Assembly (NCBI GenBank): GCA_023435925.1
Contig: JAEZLF010000168.1
Coordinates: 1 to 24,614 of the forward strand
DNA from: Bacillota bacterium
GTDB lineage: Bacteria > Bacillota > Clostridia > Acetivibrionales > DTU013
DNA length: 24,614 bases
Direction of reading: 5' to 3'
In this document: in pieces, positions 8,423 to 15,486 of the stretch
How the letters are laid out: each line of letters opens with the position of its first letter
Numbering within the stretch: the first letter of the stretch is position 1
Made by a program: the position numbers and the translations under genes
Notes under the pieces: model-generated
Database searches by the model: none
Seen by the model: only the letters and a program-made list of their open reading frames with translations
Told to the model about the DNA's origin: nothing

Positions 8423-9049
8423 TCAATACTTCTCCAGGTCAGGTATTCGCAGTGTATACACCCGACCATCATTATGATAGGTAAACACAGCCAGTCCGCT
8501 CACAATGTCCTCGATACACGCTGCCTTCCCTTCGTCACAAAGCCGCTTAAAAAGATAGTAAAGCATCGTGTCATTAAAGTCATCATGAACCTCTCTGAAG
8601 TACTCCAGCAAATTATTAAAATAGAGCTCCTGGGAGTTATTGTACAGTATGGGCATATCAAGTCCTTTTCCGGGTACATGGACATGTTCACCGATAATCG
8701 TAGCGGTGATAAGGCATTCAGGGGATCGGTAGCTACCAAAAGCATACTTTTCCACCGGCATGATCGAGCGATGATACAGTTCCATTGCTTCAGGATAAGC
8801 CTGGCCTGCCCGATAAAGCATGCCATCGGCTACAAAGCAGTGTTTGGGCTGTACTTCAAGGGTGAGGCATCTGTATTCCGGCGACAGATATTTCTCATGA
8901 TCATCTCTGGGGTTCAGCAATGCAGAAATACACTTCTTCACTTCACCCTCCATATGAATTTCCTTGCTGTACCACTCAGAAAGCTTTATACCACATTCTA
9001 CCGCATCTTCTGTCTGTCCGGCAGGCATGTAATAATAAACATCAATCAT
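8423..9049 (-). CDS. Hypothetical protein, unrecognised family (208 aa)
   Basis: I do not recognise this protein. It has 208 residues, no signal peptide and no membrane segment, and is rich in Tyr, Cys, His and acidic residues (MIDVYYYMPAGQTED; HHEK-like and HVHVPGKG stretches), suggesting a cytosolic globular domain. The C-terminus (VFTYHNDGRVYTLRIPDLEKY) reads as beta strands. The start at 9047-9049 is chosen because GGAGGTG lies five to six bases upstream; an upstream in-frame start has no such site. It is 43 bases downstream of the iron alcohol dehydrogenase on the same strand, so the two are likely co-transcribed. A long open frame on the opposite strand here is most likely spurious. Confidence 0.75.
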   Translation of the reverse strand: MIDVYYYMPAGQTEDAVECGIKLSEWYSKEIHMEGEVKKCISALLNPRDDHEKYLSPEYRCLTLEVQPKHCFVADGMLYRAGQAYPEAMELYHRSIMPVEKYAFGSYRSPECLITATIIGEHVHVPGKGLDMPILYNNSQELYFNNLLEYFREVHDDFNDTMLYYLFKRLCDEGKAACIEDIVSGLAVFTYHNDGRVYTLRIPDLEKY

Positions 9050-9092
9050 ATCGCCACCTCCGATAACCCCATATTCACCAATCTTCAAGTTC

Positions 9093-10187
9093 TTAAATCC
9101 GTCTGAATATTTCTGCTATATCCGTTATCTCTACAGGTCTGATATTTGTTGCGGTACTTCGTTGGGTCATGGTAATTGCAGCATATTGTTCTATTTCTGC
9201 GTCTGTAAGCTCAGGGGCATTCCCCAGCAGAATCGATATTTCATTGCGAAAAGCTTCTATACTGTTCATCTGAAGCTGGCTCAGAATGAAGTCGATCCGT
9301 TCTTTTGCATATTCATAGTTAAATCTGAAATATTCTGCCATAAGCAAACCATTGGCTTTGCCATGAGGAATTCCCTTGAAATATGTCAGATTATATCCTC
9401 CGCCGTGAACAATCGTAGTGCCGGTATGGGAAATAACCATTCCACCCAGCATGGACATGTACATCATGTTTTCCCTGTCCTCAAAGCTGATATTTCCGCT
9501 TTTTAAGCTCTCGAGGCAGCAGCCGAACAGCCGGATACCCTCCTGGGCAAGGATATCGCTTGCCGGCGTCCTTCGTTTTCCCAAGTATCCCTCCACACAA
9601 TGCGTGAATGCATCTACGGCCGTATTAACCGTTACTTCATGAGGCTGGCTTTCCGTATACCTCGGGTCCAGAAACGCTATGGCGGGAAATGTGTCTGCGT
9701 TGCCAAAGCTTACCTTTGTCATAAGGTCACTTCTGGTCAGAATGGAATATGGCGTCACTTCACTGCCGGTCCCCGCTGTTGTAGGTATTGCAATGATGGG
9801 GAGCGGCTTGTTCGGATAAACATTTTTAAATAACTCTTCCGGCTCGATGTCATTAACAGCAAGTACTGCAACAGCCTTAGATGCATCCAGCGGAGACCCG
9901 CCGCCAATCCCGATCACAAAATCGGCGCCGGTTTTTTTTGCTTCAACACCGCCCTTTTTCACCGTATCCGTAGATGGATTGTTCTCGACTTGATCAAAAA
10001 TGGAATATTCTATGTTTTGTTGGCTTAACACCTTACAAATGTCAGATAGCGCGCCGCTTTTCTGTGCAGAGTGCCCGCCCGTGACAATGATGGCTTTCTC
10101 CCCAAATGCTGCCAGCTCGCTGCTATATTGTTCAATACAGTTCTTGCCGAAATAAGCCCTCGTCGGCATATGAAATTTAAATTGCAT
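9093..10187 (-). CDS. Iron-containing alcohol dehydrogenase
   Basis: A 364-residue group III alcohol dehydrogenase. The NAD(P)-binding signature GIGGGSPLDASKA covers residues 93-105. The four metal ligands expected for the family are present: Asp192 and His196 (DAFTHCVEGY), His261 (HGGGYNL) and His275 (GIPHGKANG). Such enzymes interconvert aldehydes or ketones and alcohols, often butanol, 1,3-propanediol or lactaldehyde in fermenters; the substrate here is not determinable. The ATG at 10185-10187 follows GGAAGGGTG by about eight bases; a TTG two codons earlier is the alternative. It heads a two-gene unit with the 208-residue protein. Confidence 0.92.
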   Translation of the reverse strand: MQFKFHMPTRAYFGKNCIEQYSSELAAFGEKAIIVTGGHSAQKSGALSDICKVLSQQNIEYSIFDQVENNPSTDTVKKGGVEAKKTGADFVIGIGGGSPLDASKAVAVLAVNDIEPEELFKNVYPNKPLPIIAIPTTAGTGSEVTPYSILTRSDLMTKVSFGNADTFPAIAFLDPRYTESQPHEVTVNTAVDAFTHCVEGYLGKRRTPASDILAQEGIRLFGCCLESLKSGNISFEDRENMMYMSMLGGMVISHTGTTIVHGGGYNLTYFKGIPHGKANGLLMAEYFRFNYEYAKERIDFILSQLQMNSIEAFRNEISILLGNAPELTDAEIEQYAAITMTQRSTATNIRPVEITDIAEIFRRI

Positions 10188-10225
10188 TCGCAAATCACCC
10201 TTCCTTCATCTATGTGGACTGCCAA

Positions 10226-10269
10226 AAGGTGACATTCCTCGGCTAAGGTATCTGCAGGTGTGTCACCTT
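10226..10269. promoter_or_regulatory. Inverted repeat at the transcription start region of the alcohol dehydrogenase
   Basis: AAGGTGACA (10226-10234) and its exact complement TGTCACCTT (10261-10269) are 26 bases apart. Within the right arm, AGGTG-TGT-CACCT forms a second small palindrome. On the minus strand the first arm begins four bases after the TATAAT at 10274-10279, so it spans the likely start of transcription. It could be an operator for a dimeric repressor or a hairpin at the 5' end of the mRNA. No known riboswitch signature was recognised. Confidence 0.5.
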
Positions 10270-10273
10270 ACTT

Positions 10274-10279
10274 ATTATA
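10274..10279 (-). promoter_or_regulatory. -10 element, alcohol dehydrogenase promoter
   Basis: A perfect TATAAT on the minus strand, about 87 bases upstream of the alcohol dehydrogenase start. The sequence 17-18 bases further upstream (TGGCAG/GTGGCA) is a poor -35, which would suit an activator-dependent or otherwise regulated promoter. Confidence 0.4.
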
Positions 10280-10321
10280 TCAAAAGATATTCTCCCCTGC
10301 CACATACTTTCAAGTACCGGA

Positions 10322-10544
10322 TTATAACACTTCGGTTCAAAGAAAATTTTTCGTTTGGAGAAAAATTTTCTTACATCAACAGTGTTTCAGCGAGGCGGGC
10401 TGGTCGCAAGCTTTGCTTGCTGCTCGCCCATGCATCCTGGGAGATATGCTCACCGTCTGCAAACCAAAACTGTGCCCGCCACCAAGGCTTTTTGCTTTTG
10501 CAAAAGAGCCTATAGAGGTGGGGGATATCTTGGCCTCGTTATAA
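10322..10544 (+). repeat. Dispersed nested-hairpin repeat, copy A (223 bp)
   Basis: The element begins TTATAACACTTCGGTTC and ends GGCCTCGTTATAA. Inside are three hairpins. First, a perfect 12-bp stem at 10340-10351/10361-10372 (AAGAAAATTTTT paired with AAAAATTTTCTT). Second, GCAAGC/GCTTGC at 10406-10411/10415-10420, flanked by GGGC/GCCC. Third, GGCTTTTTGC/GCAAAAGAGCC at 10486-10495/10500-10510, enclosed by CCACC/GGTGG. The left part matches copy D and the right part matches copy C. It has no coding capacity. Orientation is given as + by arbitrary convention; all four copies share it. Confidence 0.85.
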
Positions 10545-10565
10545 AGCGCCAACTGTAGAACTCTA

Positions 10566-10594
10566 TTGAATATCTTAGTATTTTCCCTTATAAT
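10566..10594 (+). promoter_or_regulatory. Sigma-A promoter of the zinc-ribbon gene
   Basis: TTGAAT (10566-10571), a 17-base spacer and TATAAT (10589-10594) make a near-consensus vegetative promoter about 70 bases upstream of the start codon. It begins only 21 bases after the end of repeat copy A. Confidence 0.75.
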
Positions 10595-10664
10595 AAATAT
10601 GTTAATAATTCCAAATACCAGTCATATAAGTCATGGGCCAAAAATAGAATGGAGGTTGTTCGTT

Positions 10665-11147
10665 ATGGCATTCTTAGAAAATCTGGGGAAAAAAGTTGGG
10701 GAAGCTGCACAGGCAGCGGCCAAGAAATCAGGGGAGCTTGTCGAAGTTACTAAGCTCAATGTCAGTATCAACTCAGAAGAAGATAAAATACAGAAGCTGT
10801 ACACACAGATTGGCAAAACCGTTTATGAAAAATTTGCTGCTTCAGGTATGGCAGACGATGAAGTGCTTGAGTCCTGTAATTCCATTGTGGCTATAGAACA
10901 GAACATTAAGGTGCTCAGAGAAAAAATCGCAGAAGTCAAAGGTACAAAACAGTGCGTGGGCTGTGGAATTGAGATGGAAAGATCTCAGGTCTTCTGTTCC
11001 AAATGCGGCACAAAGAATGAATTAACTCCGGCTCCGACAGCGGAAGAACCTGCTCAAAAGGCTGCAACCGTGGTATGCCCGTCATGCAATACAACATTGG
11101 CAGAAGGTTCTGCCTTCTGTACCAACTGCGGAGCTAAGATCGGCTAA
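10665..11147 (+). CDS. Zinc-ribbon domain protein with N-terminal helical region
   Basis: A 160-residue protein. Residues 1-100 are Ala/Lys/Glu-rich and predicted helical (KKVGEAAQAAAKKSGELVEVTKLN), resembling amphipathic or coiled-coil segments. The C-terminus has two zinc ribbons: CVGCGIEMERSQVFCSKCG and, after an Ala/Pro-rich linker (TPAPTAEEPAQKAA), CPSCNTTLAEGSAFCTNCG, each with two CxxC knuckles. Similar small proteins are common in Clostridia but their role is not known to me. The ATG at 10665 follows GGAGG by nine bases; an in-frame upstream start would begin inside the promoter. It is one of three plus-strand genes here and is transcribed alone, ending at a strong terminator. Confidence 0.85.
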   Translation: MAFLENLGKKVGEAAQAAAKKSGELVEVTKLNVSINSEEDKIQKLYTQIGKTVYEKFAASGMADDEVLESCNSIVAIEQNIKVLREKIAEVKGTKQCVGCGIEMERSQVFCSKCGTKNELTPAPTAEEPAQKAATVVCPSCNTTLAEGSAFCTNCGAKIG

Positions 11148-11199
11148 AGTCTACATAGGAACCCCGGAAACTGAAAACCATATTTCCCATACAACTAGT

Positions 11200-11227
11200 A
11201 AAAAGCGGGTATTACACCCGCTTTTTT
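11200..11227. terminator. Bidirectional intrinsic terminator
   Basis: AAAGCGGGT-attac-ACCCGCTTT forms a nine-base GC-centred stem flanked by an A-run on the left and a T-run on the right (ending cttttttg). It lies between the convergent zinc-ribbon and cphA genes and can terminate both. Confidence 0.85.
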
Positions 11228-11259
11228 GTATGATGGTGCTCAGGGTGCGGTTAGCCGTA

Positions 11260-13962
11260 TCACCCTGCCGCCTGATCTACTTCCTGCCTGCTTATTGTTC
11301 GATCTTTCTCTTGATTTACTGACTGTTGTATATCCGCTTCGGTCGATTTCTCTTTTTGTTCTATCCTACAGCGGCATTTTTCAATAACCTCCAGCGCCTG
11401 TTCCAGTTCTTCATAAAACAGTACAATAAACTCACCAGGCTCTGCATCTATGATAGCAGTTTCAAAAGCAATTGATTCCGAATATATAACCGTAATATCC
11501 TTTGTTTTCATTCCGGCACCAATGGCGGCGCTATAAAGCAGGTCTGCAACTTCCCCGGGATTTCTGCCCCGCAGGTCGTTGTCCTCTTTAATATATAGCT
11601 TTGAAAAGAATTGCCCGCAAGTTCTTCCTACCTTCCATATGCTTTCATCATGTCTGTCTCCGGGCACCCCAATCACACCGGTACATCTGTTCAAATTCAA
11701 TGTGCCTATCATTTGGATAACGGCGAGATAACCTGCCGGATTGTGTCCATAATCCAGCATGACCTTACAATGCCCTACATCAAAAATATTAAATCTTCCT
11801 GCATTGTTGCGAATATCAGGCATAAAGCTTGTCAGACCTCTGCGTATGGTATCGCATGATATCCCGAGAGATAGAAGTGCAGCTGCGGCAGCCAGTGAAT
11901 TCTCAATATTGCATTCTGCTTTTCCGCTAAATGTAATAGGGATATCGTCAATGCGGGCAATAAATATCTCATTGCGGCTGTCTGCAAAAAACATAGAACT
12001 TTCCCGGACATACACCACAGAACTGCCTGTATTGATTTGTTCCTTCACTAACCGGTGATTACAGTCACATGAAAAAAGCATTATCCTGCAATGGACTTTT
12101 GCCATAAGAAATGGTGTCATTGTATCGCAAGCATTTAGAACCGCATAGCCGTCCGGTTTAACTGCTTCAATAACAAGAGCTTTGACATCCGCCAATTCTT
12201 CCAGTGTATTGATGCCGTCAATGCCAAGGTGATCATCGCTGATATTTACAACTACACCAACATCCGCCAGATCATATCCTAATCCTTTTTTTAAGATACC
12301 TCCCCTTGCTGTTTCAAGCACGGCAGCTTCCACCTTGTTGTCCTGCAGTACTCTTTCCGCACTTAAAGCACCTGTATTGTCACCGCTCATGACGCACTCA
12401 CCACCAATATAAATACCGCTGGTGCAGGTCATTCCCACCACTTTTCCCTCCATTTCAAGGGTGTGGGCAATCATTCTTGTTACTGTCGTTTTACCGTTTG
12501 TACCTGTTATTGAAACGATGGGAATACTGCAGGCACTGCCGTTGGGATACAAATATTCAAGTATATCCTCTGCAACGTTGCGCGGTTGACCTGTCGTAGG
12601 GTATATGTGCATTCTCAGCCCAGGGGCCGCATTGACTTCAATGACAGCCCCATTTTCATTGTCAAGCGGCTTCGATATGTCCTCACACGTAATGTCTATC
12701 CCGGCGACATCCAGTCCCATGGCCTCTGCTGCTTTGACCGCCAGACCGGCATTAAAGGCGTCTACTTCCTCCGTACAGTCTCTCGCACTGCCTCCGGTGC
12801 TCAGATTGCCGTTATAGCGTAGTTTCACCCTTACACCACGAGCCGGTATGCTATTTTCACAGAAACCTCCTTTGCTTAGTACCTGCTTTGACATCTCATC
12901 CAGTTTGATTTTTGTCAATGGCTTTTCATGATCAAATCCCCTCAGAGGATTTTCATTTTCCATATCAACCAGCTGCCTAACCGTGTGGATACCGTCGCCT
13001 GTAATTTCCGGAGGCATTCTCTCTGCCGCAGCCGCAATTTTTCCTCCCACCACAAGAAGTCGGTAGTCCCTGCCAGGAATGTGCTTCTCTACGATTACCG
13101 CCCTGCTGTACTTCGATGCCGTATGAAAAGCGACTGAAAGCTCCTCCATGTTCATTACGCTGGTAAACACACCTTTTCCCTGGTTGGAATCAAAAGGCTT
13201 AATCACTACAGGATATCCAATGCCGGATGCCGCAGCTGAAGCTGATTTTTCCGTATATGCGATATCTCCCTCCGGAACCGGTATGCCCACATCCGACAGG
13301 ATCCTCTTTGTTAGATGCTTATTACCTGCTATATCTACAGCAATGCAACCCGGCCGGTCGGTCAGCGAGGCTTCCATATAGCGGGTATACTTTCCATACC
13401 CCAGCTGCAAAATGCTTGAGTTATCAATACAAGTTACCGGGATATTTCTTCTTTTCGCCTCTTTATATATAGCCCCTGTACTAGGGCCAATGTCCGTCTC
13501 TGCCGCTGTTTTGGAAAGATGCTGCAATATTCCGTCTATATCAGGAGTAATTCCCGCCGTCAGCATATTGACCAGATCAACCGCATTCAATAAACACTCC
13601 ATAGCATATTTTTCGTTCTTATACTCAAACACCATGTAATAGATCGATGGTGCTTCAAGCATACGGCTTTTCCCATAATGCACATCATATCCCATCAGGC
13701 TCTGAAGCTCCAGTATGATATGTTCTGTAACATGCGTCAGGTATGTCCCCTCTCTGAGCCTTTCCACAAAGCCGCCTTCATGGCCAAGTGAACAGAAATG
13801 CTTATGCAGGCCGGGCAGCATTTGAAGCAATCCATCGACAAATCCTTCAATAGAACAGGTGGGTGTATCAAACAGATTTCCAATATTTACAACAGCCTTA
13901 ATAACCGGTTTATGACTATAAATATTTCTTCCTTTGTATGATTGAAATTTAAGAATATCCAC
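11260..13962 (-). CDS. cphA: Cyanophycin synthetase
   Basis: A 900-residue CphA that builds cyanophycin (multi-L-arginyl-poly-L-aspartate) without a template. Three parts are visible: an N-terminal CphA-specific domain (HVTEHIILELQSLMG around residues 77-91); an ATP-grasp domain (KPFDSNQGKGV 255-265; EVNAAPGLRMH 442-452); and a Mur-ligase-like domain with P-loop GTNGKTT (487-493) and ETARGGILKKGLGY (about 550-563). The length is normal for the family. A polar tail of about 30 residues follows the last conserved block. The GTG at 13960-13962 follows GGAGG by about seven bases; an upstream TTG in frame overlaps the end of cphB and has no such site. It is directly behind cphB, so synthesis and degradation of the polymer share a transcript. 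Confidence 0.95.
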   Translation of the reverse strand: MDILKFQSYKGRNIYSHKPVIKAVVNIGNLFDTPTCSIEGFVDGLLQMLPGLHKHFCSLGHEGGFVERLREGTYLTHVTEHIILELQSLMGYDVHYGKSRMLEAPSIYYMVFEYKNEKYAMECLLNAVDLVNMLTAGITPDIDGILQHLSKTAAETDIGPSTGAIYKEAKRRNIPVTCIDNSSILQLGYGKYTRYMEASLTDRPGCIAVDIAGNKHLTKRILSDVGIPVPEGDIAYTEKSASAAASGIGYPVVIKPFDSNQGKGVFTSVMNMEELSVAFHTASKYSRAVIVEKHIPGRDYRLLVVGGKIAAAAERMPPEITGDGIHTVRQLVDMENENPLRGFDHEKPLTKIKLDEMSKQVLSKGGFCENSIPARGVRVKLRYNGNLSTGGSARDCTEEVDAFNAGLAVKAAEAMGLDVAGIDITCEDISKPLDNENGAVIEVNAAPGLRMHIYPTTGQPRNVAEDILEYLYPNGSACSIPIVSITGTNGKTTVTRMIAHTLEMEGKVVGMTCTSGIYIGGECVMSGDNTGALSAERVLQDNKVEAAVLETARGGILKKGLGYDLADVGVVVNISDDHLGIDGINTLEELADVKALVIEAVKPDGYAVLNACDTMTPFLMAKVHCRIMLFSCDCNHRLVKEQINTGSSVVYVRESSMFFADSRNEIFIARIDDIPITFSGKAECNIENSLAAAAALLSLGISCDTIRRGLTSFMPDIRNNAGRFNIFDVGHCKVMLDYGHNPAGYLAVIQMIGTLNLNRCTGVIGVPGDRHDESIWKVGRTCGQFFSKLYIKEDNDLRGRNPGEVADLLYSAAIGAGMKTKDITVIYSESIAFETAIIDAEPGEFIVLFYEELEQALEVIEKCRCRIEQKEKSTEADIQQSVNQEKDRTISRQEVDQAAG

Positions 13963-13985
13963 TAAGTTTCCTCCGTAAATAATCG

Positions 13986-14786
13986 TCAATGCAGCCTGAT
14001 TACGGCTCTGGCGGTCATATCAAAGCCATAGCCGGCCGGCAGCACATGAAGTATAATATTTGCTATGGCCAGATTTTCATCCGACATTAATTCTGATACA
14101 TTTGAGCTTTTAATATGCCTGCCGTCAACGACAGTGACCGAATTGCTGCCAATAACTTCAAAATGAGCGTCAGGATATACTCTCACCGCAGTATCTTCAT
14201 CAATACCGATTCCAAGAATGGATGGATTTTCTGCCACACCGCATAAAAGCCTTCCAATCCTTCCCCTTTGGTGAAAATGCTGGTCAATCAGGGCAGCATC
14301 AAGCAAGCCCAACCCCGGTGCCATTTTTAGTGTGCATTTTCTGGCTGCATCATTGTCATTGCCGTCAACAATCATCGTCCCGCTCATAGCAGAAGCGCCG
14401 GCACTCGTACCTGCAATAGCCGCACCTGCCCTATATGCATCGTGTAGTGCATTATAAATTTTCGTTCCTCCGAGAATACTTGTTATCCTAAGTTGATCTC
14501 CTCCGGTAAAAAAGATGCCTGTTGAATCGGAAACAGTTCTTGCATAACCTTCCAAATCAGCATCATCCCGTGAATTGATATTCAGAATGCTTGGCTCCAT
14601 AACACCCAGCCTTGAAAAAACAGATTTATACTCATTTCCCTTTTCAATGGGCTTTTCAGTAGCTGTTGTAATAATGGTAAGCTTTGCCTCCGCCGCTCCC
14701 GAAAGTGCAACAAAAGACTTGAGAATATTGCACTCCTGTGTTTTGTCTTCAGCACCGCCTATTATGATAAGATTGCCCAAATTCAT
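13986..14786 (-). CDS. cphB: Cyanophycinase
   Basis: A 266-residue serine peptidase of family S51 that cleaves cyanophycin to beta-Asp-Arg dipeptides. The nucleophile is Ser128 in GTSAGASAM; FTGGDQ (93-98) and DQHFHQRGR (168-176) are the other conserved blocks, the latter with the family's histidines. No signal peptide is present, so it is the intracellular type that mobilises stored polymer. The ribosome binding site is weak (GGTGA ahead of the ATG at 14784-14786). It lies 23 bases upstream of cphA and 36 bases after a small membrane protein gene on the same strand. Confidence 0.95.
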   Translation of the reverse strand: MNLGNLIIIGGAEDKTQECNILKSFVALSGAAEAKLTIITTATEKPIEKGNEYKSVFSRLGVMEPSILNINSRDDADLEGYARTVSDSTGIFFTGGDQLRITSILGGTKIYNALHDAYRAGAAIAGTSAGASAMSGTMIVDGNDNDAARKCTLKMAPGLGLLDAALIDQHFHQRGRIGRLLCGVAENPSILGIGIDEDTAVRVYPDAHFEVIGSNSVTVVDGRHIKSSNVSELMSDENLAIANIILHVLPAGYGFDMTARAVIRLH

Positions 14787-14822
14787 TTAGTTCACCATTT
14801 TCCTGATTCTTGCATTGAATTT

Positions 14823-15095
14823 CTACATGCCCAACATGTGCTTCAGATAGTTAAAGATTACTCCACTAAAAATCAAGCCAACTGCCATCATGATAATACT
14901 TGCAACAATCAGCGGCATGCCGGACCTGTTACCGTTTTTGCTTACAAGAATGCCCATAATGACACCGATTACACCAAATATAAAAGGATACTTTACCAGT
15001 GATACAATTGCAGAAATCCAGCCCGCTACCAGGTAAATACCGATTCCTTTCGTTCTTGACCTGCTGATACTTCCGTTTTGACTTACTCTCTCCAT
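14823..15095 (-). CDS. Small membrane protein, first gene of the cyanophycin operon
   Basis: A 90-residue protein of no family I recognise. A charged, Ser/Arg-rich N-terminus (about 20 residues) is followed by two to three hydrophobic stretches: GIYLVAGWISAIVSLV, PFIFGVIGVIMGILV and MPLIVASIIMMAVGLIFSGVI. It should sit in the cytoplasmic membrane. It is 36 bases upstream of cphB with no terminator between them, so it is probably co-transcribed with cphB-cphA. A role in cyanophycin metabolism is only suggested by position. The ribosome binding site GAGGTG (15101-15106) lies directly against the left end of repeat copy B. Confidence 0.75.
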   Translation of the reverse strand: MERVSQNGSISRSRTKGIGIYLVAGWISAIVSLVKYPFIFGVIGVIMGILVSKNGNRSGMPLIVASIIMMAVGLIFSGVIFNYLKHMLGM

Positions 15096-15107
15096 CTGCG
15101 CACCTCG

Positions 15108-15229
15108 TTATAATGCTTCGGTTCTTACCTCAGCTGTGTTTCAACGAAGCGGAAGATATGCTCGCCGCCTGCATACCAATTCGGTAACACCACTTGTAGA
15201 AGTGATAGCCATCTTTCGCCTCGTTATAT
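15108..15229 (+). repeat. Dispersed nested-hairpin repeat, copy B (about 122 bp)
   Basis: The element begins TTATAATGCTTCGGTTC and ends CGCCTCGTTATA. Its outer arms AACGAAGCGGAAGAT (15143-15157) and ATCTTTCGCCTCGTT (15211-15225) pair over about 15 bp with one mismatch and one G-T pair. The apex is a separate hairpin CACTT-gtag-AAGTG (15191-15204). It lacks the AAGAAAATTTT hairpin of copies A and D. The block reading GATATGCTCGCCGCCTGCA is shared with copies A and C. Confidence 0.85.
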
Positions 15230-15416
15230 TCATTTCCTTTATTCTTCTTTGATATACTTCCATGAACATTTTGCATATCTGTTTTGCCGTTTATACAGAT
15301 ATACTGATATAATATTTTTACCTTCAAGCTGTCCAATATACATCGAAGCAGACCGTTCAGGCAATATTCAAAATTTCATTTGTAAAATTTACCCACGTTT
15401 TTTGTCGTTATTTAAT

Positions 15417-15445
15417 TTGCTTTCATAAAATACATCTGTTAAAAT
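15417..15445 (+). promoter_or_regulatory. Candidate sigma-A promoter of the lexA-like gene
   Basis: TTGCTT (15417-15422), a 17-base spacer and TAAAAT (15440-15445) in a very AT-rich context, about 42 bases upstream of the start codon. No GAAC-N4-GTTC LexA box was found nearby. Confidence 0.5.
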
Positions 15446-15486
15446 ATTGAGTGTTATGTAAAGTAATATATATAAAGGGTGATAAA

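Larger units (their letters stand above)
10188..10664. other. Divergent intergenic region between alcohol dehydrogenase and zinc-ribbon gene
   Basis: This 477-base stretch has no convincing gene. It holds, left to right: the alcohol dehydrogenase ribosome binding site and leader with an inverted repeat, a TATAAT on the minus strand, a 223-base dispersed repeat (copy A), and the plus-strand promoter of the zinc-ribbon gene. Short open frames here are made by the repeat and lack ribosome binding sites. Confidence 0.7.
15096..15486. other. Divergent intergenic region between the cyanophycin operon and lexA-like gene
   Basis: This 391-base stretch carries repeat copy B (15,108-15,229) and, further right, an AT-rich segment with the plus-strand promoter of the LexA-like gene. 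On the minus strand several TTG-type -35 and TATA-type -10 combinations occur around 15,300-15,345 and could drive the cyanophycin operon, but none stands out. No gene is supported; a 68-codon minus-strand frame here merely reads through the repeat. Confidence 0.6.

Noticed and set aside
8297..9106. 269-codon open frame on the plus strand
   Set aside because: It is antisense to the 208-residue gene and the birA start. The minus-strand reading has strong ribosome binding sites and fits the operon; the plus-strand product has no recognisable motif.
15130..15336. 68-codon minus-strand gene
   Set aside because: It reads through repeat copy B, starts at a TTG without a ribosome binding site and has no recognisable motif.
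15337..15486. LexA autoregulatory box
   Set aside because: No GAAC-N4-GTTC sequence was found upstream of the lexA-like gene.
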